Positions 24,760 through 37,926 of a DNA stretch of 64,000 nucleotides are shown piece by piece (position 1 is the first letter of the stretch; every line of letters starts with the position of its first letter). Source of the stretch: Thalassia testudinum (taxonomy: Eukaryota; Streptophyta; Magnoliopsida; Alismatales; Hydrocharitaceae); assembly GCA_037157565.1 (NCBI GenBank), contig JAZHRO010000012.1:60379501-60443500 (forward strand), given 5' to 3'. The position numbers and the translations under genes are program-made. The notes beneath the pieces were generated by a model that saw only the letters and a list, made by a program, of their open reading frames with translations, did no database searches and was not told where the DNA came from.

Positions 24760-26300
24760 AGCTTTTGCTAGTCCCTTAGCAAAATTTTAAGGTTTCAACC
24801 CTTGTTCTAGACCATGAAGTTCTTAATGATTTCAGATAAGTGCTTTTTCTTTTGTAACCTTGATTAGGTCAGAATGCCATCCATAGGCCTAAAAGGTACT
24901 CTAGTACCAACCAAGATCCAGATCTGTCTAGCCTCAGCCTCAGTCCTTAGCAAAGGTTTTTAAGGCCTACAAGAACTAACCTAAGGCTTTTTGAACTTTG
25001 TGGTTAAAGCACCCGTGCTTAAGATAATTTTAGCCCTGGCTTAGTTCGTAGTGCATTTTGTAAGAAAGAGAGGTAGAAGATTTATATGTTTGGAGAGTTT
25101 TCTCTCTCTTTTTCTTTTTAATTCTAGCTTAGGATTGGCTTATCAACACCGGTCTGTATCAAATTCCTTATCCCCATCATCAATCCTCAAGGGTTCTTGG
25201 CAGTCGATGCTTTGAGATAGCACCGCCCATGGAAACCCCCAGAACCCTGGCTGTTGAGATTTCGAGATAATCCCATCCATGGTGTTCCGTGGCCGAATTC
25301 AGACCCTGGCAATTGACATTTCGTGATAATGCCATCCATGGAATCTGAACCAGCAGAGTGCTTACATGCCCCCGATAGGATATGTAAATATTCTAAGAGA
25401 TAAGCACCGAGGAGATGATATTTTGTTACACATCTTCGAGGGGAATTTCCCACCTCTCCTCGCTGGGAACTCATCCAAATCAATTTGTGTTGATCGACCA
25501 CTCTTACTCTAGGTGTTATTTTCAGAATTTTTGCAACGCTTCGGCGTGATTTTGATTTTTATGCTTACTGAACCAGGCTGTGTGTGAAGTTCGGGTGCTT
25601 AGGTTACTGAGTCCTGTAAACCAAAAGTTAGTTAACGATGCCAAATACTCCCTAAGCCTTGGACCTAATACTTAAGCTTTTCATTTTCCTCAACCTCTTG
25701 AGGAATGTCTAGATCTTAATGGGTACTAAGAGTCTATCCAAGAATGCTTAAGGTTTGCGTTCTTACTAATCTCACTGTGCACTTTTCATTTATTTTCCTG
25801 AATGAGGTCTAGAACTTAGGTTAACTCCTTAAATTCTTACTAATGACTATCACTTTTCTTTCATTTTGTGCTCCTTTTCATTTTGTTCTTTTTCTCCTCC
25901 TCCTTTGTAGAGTCCACAAAATTTCTTTCCTCCTCTCATTTTTTTATTCTTTTTCAAAAAAAATATTTAATTTTTATGGTGTTTTTGGCATATGTGAATT
26001 TTTTTATTTAAAACCTTTTCTTACGAGTTTTGCACTTTCATACCCCCCCATGCCTAAGATTTGCAATGTCCTCATTGTAGCTTAGGAGGGTTTTTATTTA
26101 ACTTAGTTCATACATTAGGATAGATGTTTTAATGAGTGAATGGGTCGGGGTGACAGTTACGGACGATTTCTAATCTCAGATGCAAGCACCTGAGGTGAAG
26201 TCGGCTGTCCTAAAAGGTGAACCTTAAGTGCGAAGAGGAGTCATAAAAGGTTTTCGATTTTTTCAAAAAGAATGACGGGCTGCCTCCTGTTGAGCGCTGA
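24760..26300 (-). other. 3' UTR of truncated group A element with hairpin and threefold repeat
   Basis: Non-coding 1.5 kb between integrase and the 3' LTR. From the integrase side (minus strand): an internal polypurine tract with GGCATGGGGGGGTATG (26041-26056), an AT-rich poly-T/A part, a 50-nt hairpin (25358-25407), three related units starting CCATGGRYGG (25195-25341) and an AAGCAC..GTGCTT-like inverted repeat (about 25004-25017). All have counterparts, in the same order, at 42771-44389 and 57251-58582. No ORF of interest. Confidence 0.75.
25358..25407 (-). other. Conserved 50-nt hairpin in retroelement 3' UTR
   Basis: The outer arms GTGCTT and AAGCAC enclose an inner stem TAGAATAT/ATATCCTA with one mismatch. 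Equal-length counterparts are at 43736-43785 and 57945-57994. Confidence 0.55.
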
Positions 26301-28034
26301 GTTTTACGCCATCGGTTGGGCGTAATATGCTCAGGGAAAATGGAGGATAAATGATGATTCAGCCAAATCTGTAGCGGTTACATCAATGAATGGTTTGAGT
26401 CTCTGACCGTTCACGATGAAAGGTTCGGAATCATGGCTGAGCGGACTGATTTCGACGGCTCCATTTCCAAAAGCCTGTCAGCTAAGGTATGGTCCGACCC
26501 ACTTGGATCGTAGTTTCCCAAGGAAGAGTTTCAGTCAAGCATCAAAGAGTAGGACCTTCTGACCAGGATGAAAGATCTTTCTAGATATGTGCTTGTCATG
26601 GGAGGCTTTAACCTGCTCTTTGTAGATTCGCGAGTTCTCGTACGCATCAAGGCGTAATTCATCGATCTCGCTGATCTGAAGCTTTCTGTGGGTTCCAGCC
26701 TTAGAAAGATCTAAATTACAGCTCCGTACCGCCCAATAGGCTTTGTGCTCCAGTTCGACGGGAAGGTGACATGCCTTCCCGTACACCAGTCTAAAAGAAG
26801 ACATGCCTAATTGGGTTTTGTGGGCGGTCCTATAAGCCCACAAAGCTCCCGGAAGTCGGGACAACCAATCCTTCCTGTTAGGCCGAACAGTGACCTGTAG
26901 GATTTTCTTGATCTCCCGATTTGATAGCTCAGCTAGACCATTAGTCTGGGGGTGATAAGGAGTGGAGATTCGGTGAGACACCCCGTATTTGGTCATCAGC
27001 GACCTGAACTGAGCATTCGTGAAATGGGTCCCCCCGTCAAAGATGCTTGCACGAGGAATCCCGAACCATGAGAATATATGGTGACGAATGAATTTGATAA
27101 CGATTTTATGATCACAGGTTCGGATCGATATGGCTTCAATCCATTTGGACACGTAGTCCACAGCCAGTAGAATGTACTCAAAGCCATCCGAAACAGGAAA
27201 GGGGCCCATAAAATCAATCCCCCAAATATCGAAGATTTCGCATATGAGAATCGGCTGCAAAGGCATCATGTCGCGATGGCTTATGTTGCCCAAAGTTTGG
27301 CAACGACTGCATGCCTTATAGTGATTGTATGCGTCCTTGAACAGAGTGGGCCAATAAAAGCCACACTAGAGGATTTTCGATGCGGTTTTGTGCCCAGAGA
27401 AGTGGCCACCGCATGCCTGGTCATGGCAGAAGGAGAGAATATCATTGATTTCACCTTCCAGGACACATCGCCGGATGATTTGGTCGGCACCTATGCGGAA
27501 GAGGTACGCATCTTCCCAAATGTAGTACTTGGCATCAGAGCGCAATTTGTCTTTCTTGGCCTTTGGCCAATCAGACGGGATCTGACGAGATGCCAAGTAG
27601 TTTATTATATTAGCAAACCATGGAAGTCTAGTACCAATAGTCAGTAGGTGCTCATCAGGGAAATGCTCCGTGATGGGTCCAGAAGGGTTGATGATCTCAG
27701 AAGGAAGGCGAGACAAATGGTCAACTACCATATTTTGTCTTCCCTCCTTGTCGCGAATCTCGAGGTTGAATTCTTTCAACAGAAGATCCATCGGATTAGT
27801 CAGGGCTTCGCGTCCTTCTTAGCAAGGAGATGCCTCACAGTCGTGTGATCCGAGTAGATGATGACGTGGGAACCCAGGAGATAAGATCAAAATTTTTCAA
27901 GGGCAAATACTACGGCTAGCTGCTCTTTCTCCGTAACTGTATAGTTACGCAGAGCCTCGTCAAGTGTCTTGCTAGCGTAGTAGATGACCACGGGTTTCCC
28001 TTCAACTTTCTGCCCCAGAACCGCTCCTACAGCG
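26301..28034 (-). pseudogene. RNase H-integrase part of pol, truncated group A element
   Basis: Minus strand from 28034: AVGAVLGQKVEGKPVVIYYA and YSDHTTVRHLLAKKDAKP (RNase H), then the connection LLLKEFNLEIRDKEGRQN, the integrase zinc region ([25 protein letters not shown]), the core with [21 protein letters not shown] and [13 protein letters not shown] (the D, D and E residues are all present), and a C-terminus with KVLLFDA and [10 protein letters not shown]. Three visible lesions are stops: one in the RNase H near 27886, a TAG at about 27366 in place of a Gln codon before CGFYW, and a TGA near 26532 in place of an Arg codon after LLFDA. The N-terminal side stops inside RNase H at 28034, where sequence of the 5' LTR begins, so gag, protease and RT are gone. 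Confidence 0.9.
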
Positions 28035-29908
28035 ATTTAAGTGTGGGTGCGAGGCCACACACTTACGAGGTGGGACTAAAGTCCCGCCTCCAATCTGCGC
28101 CCCCGCAGGTGAGAAGGCATTGCCAATTGGGACAGCAGCGAACATTTGCGACCCCAGTCGCAAACCTGGGCGTGCTCGCGGAATCACCCCGCACTGCCTG
28201 GGGCTCACACCTGGGCTAGAGGCATCCTGGAGCTGCTTGCGAAGGAGCTTCAGCAGCTTCGTCAATGGCGACGAGGAGGCAGAAACCTAAAATCACAAGG
28301 ACAGCCTCTCGGTCACATCAGATAACGCAGGGAGCTTCGCCAGAGGGCGGCGAAGGTGGTGCGAGGGTCGGCAAGACGCGGGGGCACCTGTGGCCGTGTG
28401 CCTAGGGCAGACTGTGTGTGTAGAAGTGGGTTTGTTCGGGGGGTGGTCGGGCGGTGAATGGCGGTGAATGGAGTGGGGGAAACGGTTGAGTGGAGTGAGG
28501 GGGAGCTTCTGGGCTTGTCGGGGAGGGGTGAGGTGGTCTGTGGAGGTGGAGCGACCTCACCGGAGATGGTGACCGGAGATGGAGCAGATGGGGGTGGAAG
28601 TGGCGGTCGGTGGGTTAAAATGGTATATCACGAAGGGGAAAATATAAGGGAGAGAGAGAGAGGAAGATTCCTACCTACTTAGTCGACGAAGAGGGAGAGG
28701 GAGGCATCCGGCTCATGCCTACCGGAGCTGGGGACGAAGATGCCCAGGAGGGGGTTATCGGCGACGAGGAGGAGATCTGAGGGTGCCAGCTAGTGCGACC
28801 TGGCACGGGAAGACGGGGCAGAGTGGGCTCTACTGCAGGTAGGGCAACAGAGCGACGAGGAAGAGGTGGGAGGATCGCCGGAAGCTTGGGCTACCTGACC
28901 GGAGAGGGAAGAGACAAAATCTAGGGTTTCTCTCGGCCAAAACTAGCTTGAAGGAGACAGCAGACCCTGCCGCTCCTTATATAGGCACTGACGAGGAGAG
29001 GAGACCGGGGAGACGACGTGCCATGCTCGCCGGAGATGGCTGAAGATGGACACCCATGCCTTTCATGCGTTCGCACGAGAGGCATGGTCGGTTGCAGAGG
29101 TCAGGGGAGGGTCCCTAAGACAAAGGATGACACAGGGAACCCCTCGCTTGTTCCTGAGGACGGGCGCCCTGCCCTGCGCGATGTCATCCTCCGCGCAAAG
29201 TCGCCGGAGGTATGGTGCTGCGCAAAAATGGAAGGGGGCACCGTTCTGCAAAGAACGATGAGAAGATAGGGGCTAATCGCAAGGGTTTCAAAAGATAAGG
29301 GTCAAAAAGTAAATTAAGAGGACCAATTTGTAAAGTCGGTCAAGATGGTCTTTTCTTAGGCCCACATTTTTATACCAAAATAATTTGAGCCTAAGGATTT
29401 TAATAGTGAAATTTTATTTTAGGTTGGACCATGTTTGACCGATCAATTTGCACAAAAACCCAAATTAAGTTATAAATTGGGCATGGTTCTCATTTTAGGT
29501 CAAAATAGGTTGCAAGGGCCAAATTGAAGGTTCTAAACCCTAGGGAATATTTTTCCATGAATTTTAGAGGGTTTAGTTGATTTTTATCCTACCTCAAACC
29601 TCGTGAATTAAAGTGGGTTTGTTTTAGGGTTAAAGAATGTCATTTAATTCCTAAAAGTTGCTATAACCCTTTTCAGATCAGATCATCCCACTTCCCTCCT
29701 TATTAAGCTCGTTTGACCTGTGTTTGGACCCTTAATTACCCTGTTTGCACACTGCATTGGTGAAATTACAGTTTGACCCCTTATGATTTGTCTTATTCTT
29801 TAACTCAGAATTCTTTAAGTTAAGCCTCTCTTTAGGTTTTGTAGGAGCTTTTTCACACTTATTTGGATTAAATTGTGCTAGTTAGGGTTCATGATGAGGT
29901 TCTCATCA
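28035..29908 (-). mobile_element. 5' LTR remnant of truncated group A element
   Basis: Minus strand, begins TGATGAGAACCTCATCATG at 29908 and matches 22888-24746 over about 1.86 kb with a few percent differences by eye. It is cut at 28035, just at the TATA-like part of the promoter module, so all sequence downstream of the promoter (R, U5, primer site, gag, protease, RT) is deleted and the U3 is fused to RNase H. The AGAGA duplication is at 29909-29913. Confidence 0.88.
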
Positions 29909-29913
29909 AGAGA

Positions 29914-29962
29914 TTTTACTACAACGAAACATATTTTAAACTCCTGAAAAGCCCTATCAACA
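29914..29962 (+). mobile_element. Solo LTR, group A, right part (last 49 bp)
   Basis: ttttactacaacg..tttaaactcc.. ending CTATCAACA continues the LTR broken at 21921: the tactacaacg..tttaaac words match the end of the LTR at 58596-61298. It is followed by GATCC (29963-29967), the same five bases that precede the LTR start at 19335. Confidence 0.85.
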
Positions 29963-29968
29963 GATCCT

Positions 29969-30025
29969 TAGATCTTCTTGAGCATCAATCAATGTTGTTC
30001 AAGAAGATCTAGTGATCAGATCACT
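29969..30025. repeat. Two adjacent inverted repeats
   Basis: TAGATCTTCTTGA (29969-29981) and its exact reverse complement (29999-30011) are separated by 17 nt. Immediately after it, AGTGATCAGATCACT (30011-30025) is a perfect 7+1+7 palindrome. Confidence 0.7.
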
Positions 30026-31892
30026 TGTGAACCCATAGTTAAAGCCCATAATAGGGCAATATGTTTCCTAAATTCAACAATGATTTCAATTTGATTTTAA
30101 GAGTGTAAAGGAGTTTTTAAGGAATGATATGGGAGTTCAGATTCTTATCGAAAATGCCTTTGATGCTTAGTTTTGATCTATTACCCTTACATTGTCTATA
30201 ATGTAAGGTAATGATCAAAACTAAAGTGATTAAGGTTTTGGAACTCTCCTAATGATTTTTACTCCCTGGTTTTGAGAGCTTAATGAGAAATTTGGATTTT
30301 CTGGGATTGGTATCATTTAGATTTGATTCTCCAGAGTTTAAGATGATTTTCAAAGGTTTTATAACATATCTAAGTGAAATTGAGCTTACTATTGTAGTGT
30401 AGTAGTGATGGCTACTTACTGATTCAAGATTGAGCAGTAGATGAGCTTCTTGCTGCTTGACAGCAACAGCAACAACAGTGGTTGCATTTGAGTTTAAGAC
30501 ATTTGTAGTAGCTGCTGCGTGTATGAATTGACAGCAGCAACTGAATCAAGTTGCTAATCTGTTTGGAAGCAGCAGTTCTTTGCTGCTGGAATTTAATTGC
30601 AGTAGCTAGGTTGGTCTATTGGAGTGGCTTTTGGAGTGATTTGAGGAGTTTAATGCAGTTGACATGTTTACATTATTAAAACTTCATGTTTTAAGCATTC
30701 ATGGACTATTATAGATTTTAATTTGATTTGAATTTCTTATACTCTCTATGTTTAAATCCATTATCAGCTTTATGAATTGAACTAACTATGCTACTTTAGA
30801 TTTGAACTAAAATTGAATGAAAAATCAGGTTTAAATATCTCAAAACCTTTCATGTGATGTGCTGAACTTATTGAAGTGCTTTAACTCAATATCTTAACCA
30901 TTGGAACCACTTTTAGGCCTTAAGTTCATTGTGAAACACCCTTTCAAGGCCTGAACTTGGGTTAACTTGTATATAAACAAAAATCATAAAAAACTTTTAA
31001 GAAAATAAAATAAAGGTGTCTTGAGTAGGATTAAATATTTTTCTAAGTGCATGTTAAGTTTCAAGGCAATCTGAACCCCCAGCTTGATAGAACATGCTAG
31101 TCGATAATTCAGTACACTTTGGAACTTAATAAAAGACAAAAACTCAAAAATCACAAAAACAATTCACTCTCTCATCTCATTTTTTCTCTTTCATCCCTTA
31201 CCTACCCTAAACCTATAAAAACTATAAAAATTATAAAACCCTATATGTACATATTTATATCTCATACTGTACATATGTATTTAACTATATAATACTTGTA
31301 ATTTAATTTAATTATATATTTACAGTAAATAATTAAGTTAGTAAGTTAATTAGGTTATTTATTAACTTAAAATAAAATAAATTATAAATTCAGTCTAATA
31401 CCGAAGTATTTTATGATGAACATTTGTATTATATTATATTAAATATTTTCATCTTATTTATGCTATATTTATATTGTATTATGATATTTATAAATTATTT
31501 ATATGTAAAACTAACTTAAACATGTATTTAAATCTATATAAAGTAAAATAAAGTTTATAAAATATAATAAAAATATATAATAAATAATTTATTATGTATA
31601 TTAACACTGTATAAAGTTAATTGTATAATTAATTAACTAATTTATACTTTAATTAATAGATTAACCTATAAGTTAAAATCTATAAACTGTAAACTTTAGC
31701 TAATTTTATTATATAATTAAATAATTTATTTTTGTAAAGTAATTATATAATTATGTAGCCCTATATAAGAGCTTTACATTGATATAATTTATTTTAAAAT
31801 TGGACCTAAATTAGGCCTTCAAATCGAGGGCAAAAACCTCAATTTTCGCATAAATTCACACGCAACAGCAACGCCAACAAGGCACTTAGTTT

Positions 31893-31936
31893 AGTCCCAC
31901 ATCGTGGGATGTAGACCGATTGCGATGGTATAAATT
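31893..31936 (+). promoter_or_regulatory. snRNA-type USE + TATA module
   Basis: AGTCCCACATCG (exact match to RTCCCACATCG), 24 nt (31905-31928), then TATAAATT. This is the best match of the seven copies in the window. TCCCACATCGTGGGA is also a perfect short inverted repeat. Confidence 0.6.
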
Positions 31937-34819
31937 GATTTTGTGATGTTAGCACTTTGGTCGTTAGGCGCTGGGTGCCCCCCTCAGTCTTCTCTCTCTC
32001 TGATCTGAGCATATGGCATACAAGCATGATTTGGTATAGTGCCTGGGTCGGGGGCCATACATTTTAGCTAGGCCTATTGGACCTAATAATGAGTATGAAA
32101 TCAGATATTAAAACACCTAATTAAACATTAGGGCGGCCCTAGTAGAAGTTTGGTCTCACCCCAACCGGGGTGCTGTGTATCCCTCGAACGTGCTACCTAC
32201 CCATTAAAAACTCAATTTTTGGGTTGAGGAGTAAGTTGAACCAACTGTGTGAGAGAAATTGTAAAAAAAATGCTAAGTGTTGAAAAGGAGAGAGGAGAAT
32301 GAGAAGCTGTGAGCTGAATGCAGCTAACTATTGAGTTGTTCTTAAGTGTCTATGTTATATATATATAAAATAGTAAATAGTATATATATGTACCTAAATA
32401 AGATGTATATAAGTATGTAAGTAATTATATGTAAATAACATAAGTATATGTGTATATGCAAAATAGTAAAGTGTTGTTTAAGCTAGTATATTTATAAATA
32501 AGATAGGAGCTTTAGTAACAGTTATATATGTCACTGTACATAGGTATGATGTTAGAATAAGTATGTAATTTTGCTTTAGATTCCGTACATATTTTACTAA
32601 GGTTTTAGTAATGTATACATATGTCACTGTATATATTTATATGTTAATATAGATAACTATTTTACATTATGTAATATAAATATTTTACTCAGGCTTTAGC
32701 GACACTTATTTATGCTACTGTATATATAATATATATTACCATGTTATCATGATTTAGTATAGTAGATATTATTAGCTATTTTTGTACCTAGGTATTCACT
32801 ACAACAAAATGGGATTCTAGTGACGACCTACGGAGACGGATTTACAAACTTTGGAGACAGATTTTAGGAGTGACGGAAAATCCATCCCCCAGTTGAAGGC
32901 CACTAAAACTTTTGGGGAAGAATTTTCTGTCACCACAACTCAAGAATAAAAAATTGATCGCAATAGATTGGATACAAAAACACGTTGATGACATAACATT
33001 AAATTTTTTAAGGATGGCTTTACCCATCTTTACAACTTTCGTGGACGAAAAAAATTATCTTTAATTGTCCTTTACATATGACTTGATTTGTGGATATAAC
33101 ATTATTATGATAAAATATCTATCCAAATATCATTTTTGCTATTTTTCAATAACCAAACACAACAATTTCACAAAATTGACCTTTAACGTAAGGCTTCACT
33201 TTTATTGAATTTCAAATATAAAGTACATGTTACATAAACTCAGAGGTTTGAGTTACCCTAATTTATTAAACTCAAAATTAATTACAAGTATTTCCTCCTT
33301 GAGGTCATAATATTTTTTTTTTATAGAAGAAAAATAAAAATACAAGAAAATACAATTGAAAATCAACCAATTGCAGTAGCCTCATCCAAAGATGACTCAA
33401 AATTCTTATTGCTGTTATGTTGCTGCTGCTACGATGTTGTTGCTACTGCTACTATATGTTGCTGCTACATTGGTGCTGCTGGTTCTTTGAAGGCTTGCTC
33501 CTTCATGAACCTATAGCATACGAAGGATGCCCCTCTGAATTGTGGGAGAACCATCCACGCCATCAACACCATTTTTATCTCATATCATATTGGTATCCTG
33601 AAAATACTTCAATTCAGCTAAATTCATGCAATTCATGCAGATATCGAGTTTCCTGCAATTCATGCAGATAGAGAAAGTTGAAAATATTTCAATCTAGCTA
33701 AATTGAAAAAAGAACCAACTAGATAATAGTATTAAAATAACCAAATTAGAAGTCTAGCATCTTTATTTATATGCAATATGTCCACACAAATAAGGTAAAA
33801 AAATCATTCCAACTTTTCCTACCGAAATAACCAGATGTTTCTACTATTAATTCGATTCGTGATCATGAAAGATCCATCCACAGTCATGGACAAAAGTTGT
33901 ATTAATATTGATAACAGAAGCTTAAGCTTAACATAAACAAAAAGCCAGTGATCCTGTGCGTGCATGCAGAATTAAATACGCTAATGTTCTACAAACTTAA
34001 TAAAAAGTTACATGATCAAACATACTGACTACGTAAATGCATGCAAATTTGTGAAGAGAGTTAGGAAATGAAACTAATGGAGAGTTATCTTCGGGTAATT
34101 GCTAATCTAGAAATGCAAGTTGTTGAGAAACATAACTTGAACGCCTGCCGCTGCACTAGAATGGTACTTCGCAGATTCAACTTCATCCATGACAGAGTCG
34201 TTGTCAATAAAATACAGTAAAAGTTAACCAAGTAGGGAGGTGCCATTTGCAACCTTCGTTAGAAACTATCTTGAGTGAAAGAAATATCAACTTTCTTTAC
34301 CCTTTTAGAGAAGAAGAAATAAGAAAGGAAAAAGAAAGAAACGGCTACCATGGTATGGATTTACATCAATTTCTTAGATTATTTTCAGTCTTGACTCTTC
34401 AATCTGAACAGTAATTAGAGAAAGATCTACGGGCATTACTAGAGAAAGAAAATCAATTTTACATTTACCTGGCGGTTTTAGATCTAGCTAGTGAGACACC
34501 AAGAAGCCCAAGATTCATTGGAAAATTCTTCTATGCTACCATATATATATATATATATCTAGAAATTATCTTTCATGTTAGATTAAGGTGGAAAGATCTT
34601 TACTTTGCTGTTGACTTATTTTTTGTTTTTGTTGTGTAGAGTATAATTAATCGAGCATGCATTACTTAAAATCCAGAATAGATCTGTTGGGATCTTATTT
34701 TCCTGTTACACTTATGTTAATATGATAAATTGAGTCTTGTGTCTGACTTGGTTTCTCTGATTGCTGCAGGTTGTAAATTCTGAGGTGGGGTAGGGGCATC
34801 CTTCACGAAACTTTGGAAG

Positions 34820-35128
34820 ATGGAACCAAGTAAGAAGATGATGAAGCAACTCACGGCAAAGACGGATGATACTGCCCTTCACTCAGCCGTGCAAGCAGGA
34901 GATCTGTCTGGTGAATGAGATTTTATCAGGAACTAATGAGGAGGAACTGGAGGATATGGCTTCCAAGCAGAACCAGTCAGGGAAGACTGCTCTTTATGTT
35001 GCTGCTGAATGTGGTCATATCGATATTTGTAACTCAGATGATGAAGTTTTATGACATTTCATCTGCTGGAATTAAGGCAAGAAATGGCTATGATGCTTTC
35101 CACATATCTGCAAAGGAGGGCCGCGTAG
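34820..35128 (+). pseudogene. Ankyrin-repeat membrane protein (ITN1-like), first coding exon, broken
   Basis: The ATG at 34820 follows a splice acceptor-like TTGCTGCAG (about 34762-34770). The reading KQLTAKTDDTALHSAVQAGD is the typical start of the plant ITN1-type ankyrin proteins, and SGKTALYVAAECGHIDI and IKARNGYDAFHISAKEG are ankyrin repeats. There are two frame breaks: a single-base-class shift near 34905, giving a stop at 34916, and one extra base near 35026. A donor-like GTAAGC follows at 35129. The rest of the gene (further ankyrins, PGG membrane domain) was not found. The intact family acts at membranes in signalling; this piece cannot encode it. It lies inside the CACTA-like element with intron-like flanks, consistent with capture from genomic DNA. 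Confidence 0.85.
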
Positions 35129-35456
35129 GTAAGCCTCATTTCCGTCTGGACTCCATTTCAGTCTGGAGTCCATTTCATGTCAGAGATATTCAAAATTTAA
35201 TTTCAGAGTTACTACAAATTTCATTTCTCCTAAGACAACCTATATCCTATTAAGCAAATATTTGTATCAGCAAAAAACACAAACATTTCAAAGCACAAAT
35301 TCCCAATTCCCTCACACAAACTGTCCAACATCCCCATTCCAATCACACTGAGCACCCTTGCTAAGTATCATGCAGCTCCACCATTCCGTCCCCTTTTTAG
35401 CCACATCGATCCTTTTTTTTCCACGCATCTATTATACAATCAGCCATGAATAATGA

Positions 35457-35725
35457 ACTTATTCACCATTAAGAACTTCAGAATTAGCTATTTTGGGGAT
35501 TTCGTCTCGTCTGAAATCAGAGTTTGTTATCCCACCATCACTATCTACATCACCCATTTTGCAGGTTGGAATTTCCTGATGTTCAGCATGGGAGTATATC
35601 ATGTCGACGCTGTTTAGATTTTCTGAATTGACAGCATCATTTTTTTCACCCAGTGTATTGAAAATTCTGCCATCTTTATGTGCAATTTTAGAGTCCAAGG
35701 CATTTACCAATTTACCTCTGGTACC
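35457..35725 (-). pseudogene. Exon-like acidic open segment, unidentified
   Basis: An 88-90 residue open stretch on the minus strand (GKLVNALDSKIAHKDGRIFN near the start, ending ..KIANSEVLNGE and a stop at 35457). It is acidic, Asn/Asp/Ser-rich, with no domain that I recognise. Its codon-like composition differs from the AT-rich noise around it. It may be an exon of a captured gene; opposite strand to the ankyrin piece. No start or splice site is certain. Confidence 0.3.
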
Positions 35726-37839
35726 AAGTCATACTATCATGAACACCTATCATCAACAAAGGTTATTGCATCTATTCTTCTCAAGGAAAAAAAGGTTGTA
35801 TACTAGTTCTATAGGCCTAAATCTTAATCTTATTCCTAATCATAGTCCTATCCTTATTCTTGATCATAGTATGTGCAGAATCCAACTATAACATGACTGT
35901 CAACGTTTATATTCAGAAGCATCTTGCACCCATTTCATTAATACACTTCAAGAAAAAAGATAAGTACGTAAATAACAATAATAACAACAAAGCCTTTTCC
36001 CACACTAAGTGGGATTGGCTAACAAGTAAATAAATAAATTAGCTTCAAATCTAAACTCACAAAAAGCCTATTAGGCAGTTTACAAGAGCCATTATATTGT
36101 TCCTAACTAAGTTGAACCTGAAACACCAAAATACACATAAATCACAAAACTGCTTTTAAAAAAAAACATAAATCACAAAACTGAAATTCACTACTATTAG
36201 TGCTTCACTAGTGTACATATTTACGTGCTAGATGTCAACCTGAACTTCTTCTTTGAAGTCACCACCCAGCCTCTCAAGATTTAATCTGCAAGAAGAAAGG
36301 TCAGAATAAGGAATTCAGTTTGCTTCTGAACTGAAGTAGTAATGTTGAATATCGACCTACGAACCTAGTACGTGCAAACATCTAGGCATAATCACAGAAA
36401 GAAATATGGGATTGATAAATTAGATTGATGCCTTCTGGAATGGTTTTCCTTGACAATAGGGAAAATAAAATTGATTTGATGGTTGTTGTGTTTAACATAA
36501 TGCATAAGTTATGGGGAAAAATAAAGTTTATACCAGATAGTTATACCAAAAATAATTCATAAGTTATGCCAGAAAAACAAGCATCATTAGCAATCAAATA
36601 GAAAGCCTGGTATGTATGCTTAGGTTGAAAAAAACGATTTGTAATGATGATGCCACAAAACAATGCCACAAACATAGCACATTAAATATCTTTATATACT
36701 TTCAGCAACTTTTGCCAACACAGTTCAAATTTACATTACAAGTGCTAAATCCAATCCACATTGGTACCTTCCAAACAAACATGTAACAATCCACATTGTA
36801 GGAACTAAACAAACAAACAAAATTGTTAGGAATAGAACCTATGAGTCCATGACTATCTACATTTAATGTCTTGGCCACTAAGTTTCAAAAAAAAAAAAAA
36901 AACTTAAGCTACAAGATGATTTCATAAACACAGAGCATTTTTAAGAAGTTGATTAGAAGGAAAGAAAGCAAGTTCAACATTTCCCTTGAAGGAAAACTTA
37001 AGTTGTACTTCCCATCTCTATGGTCTGAGACAAGTTCACAAAACTTAAATCTAATACTTAAGATATGGGTGCATATTTGACCTCTATTTGGTTTTGAGTT
37101 TCATCAGTAGAAAGGTCTTTTTCGCTTGCAATGTCTACCCAGTCCAGTTCTAAAGGTTTCTCTCTAAAAAAGGTTATAACTCCTACCATAGGTTATAAGA
37201 AAGGTTTGTCTCTTCTTGTTTCTATCCTCCTGACTTTTTTTCTCTATAAATTGTTTATAATAGTGGTATACTGCAACTAAGGACACTGATAACCAAACAA
37301 ACACATTAACAAGTTTAGATCTCGATTCCACCTATATTCATAGAAGGCGATGTCGACACTTCAGTTTGCACTTTGGAAGATAGGTTCGGAAATCCTTGAT
37401 TGAAAGAAAGAAACCCAAGCAAGATTCCTGCCATTTTTTTAGTCAAGAATTTCAGACTTAGGTCAGGCTTCTTAGCCTAAAATAGAAGTCCTTTCCACCA
37501 GTTTCTTGCTACAAGTGCAGGTGGAAGATGATCTTTATTGTTTGGCTTCTGTGTTACAAGCTTGATTGTCTAATGTGAAAAGAAAATCAGGCTGATAATT
37601 TCATGTAAAATAGTAGGAATCATAAAATGCCGTTGTGGCAACTTATATGCATTACCAAAAATAATAGCAAAGTCAAGCATAATGACTCCTCAAAATCACA
37701 ATCAAAAGCTTCACAAAAAGGAAAAAAAAAGGTAGAAATCATCTACCATTTGCAATAGAACTGCAAGGGGAAAAATATGAATTACAAATTCATTGACAAT
37801 AGCAACTTTAATTAGCAAGCAATTCCACATGCAAGTTAC

Positions 37840-37926
37840 CTCTCCTTCCCTATCTAATTTGGAAAAATTAATGGTACCAAATTGCTCGGAGATCCTGCTA
37901 TGTTTAGGATCTAATTTATACAAAAG
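37840..37926 (-). pseudogene. Exon-like segment ending at a splice donor, unidentified
   Basis: The minus strand reads YKLDPKHSRISEQFGTINFS then KLDREGE, and stops being protein-like at a donor AG/GTAACTTG (37839). Upstream a pyrimidine-poor AT-rich stretch precedes it. I do not recognise the protein. Reported as a possible captured exon only. Confidence 0.3.

Larger units (their letters stand above)
29968..32797 (+). mobile_element. Old group A LTR, middle piece (candidate)
   Basis: AT-rich DNA with no gene. It holds a promoter module identical in plan to the group A LTRs (31893-31936), followed by a gtgagagaaattg..gctaagtgttg..aaggagagagg stretch resembling the transcribed part of these LTRs. 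Read with 18638-19329 before it and 41094-41460 after it, it would make one old LTR of about 3.9 kb. Inverted repeats lie at 29969-30025 and (TA)-rich runs at 32350-32390 and 32718-32735. The assignment rests on the module and order, not on an alignment. Confidence 0.4.

Noticed and set aside
33410..33490. Cys/Leu/Tyr-rich short ORF
   Set aside because: Encoded by an irregular TGC/TAC trinucleotide run within the CACTA-like element; not protein-like.
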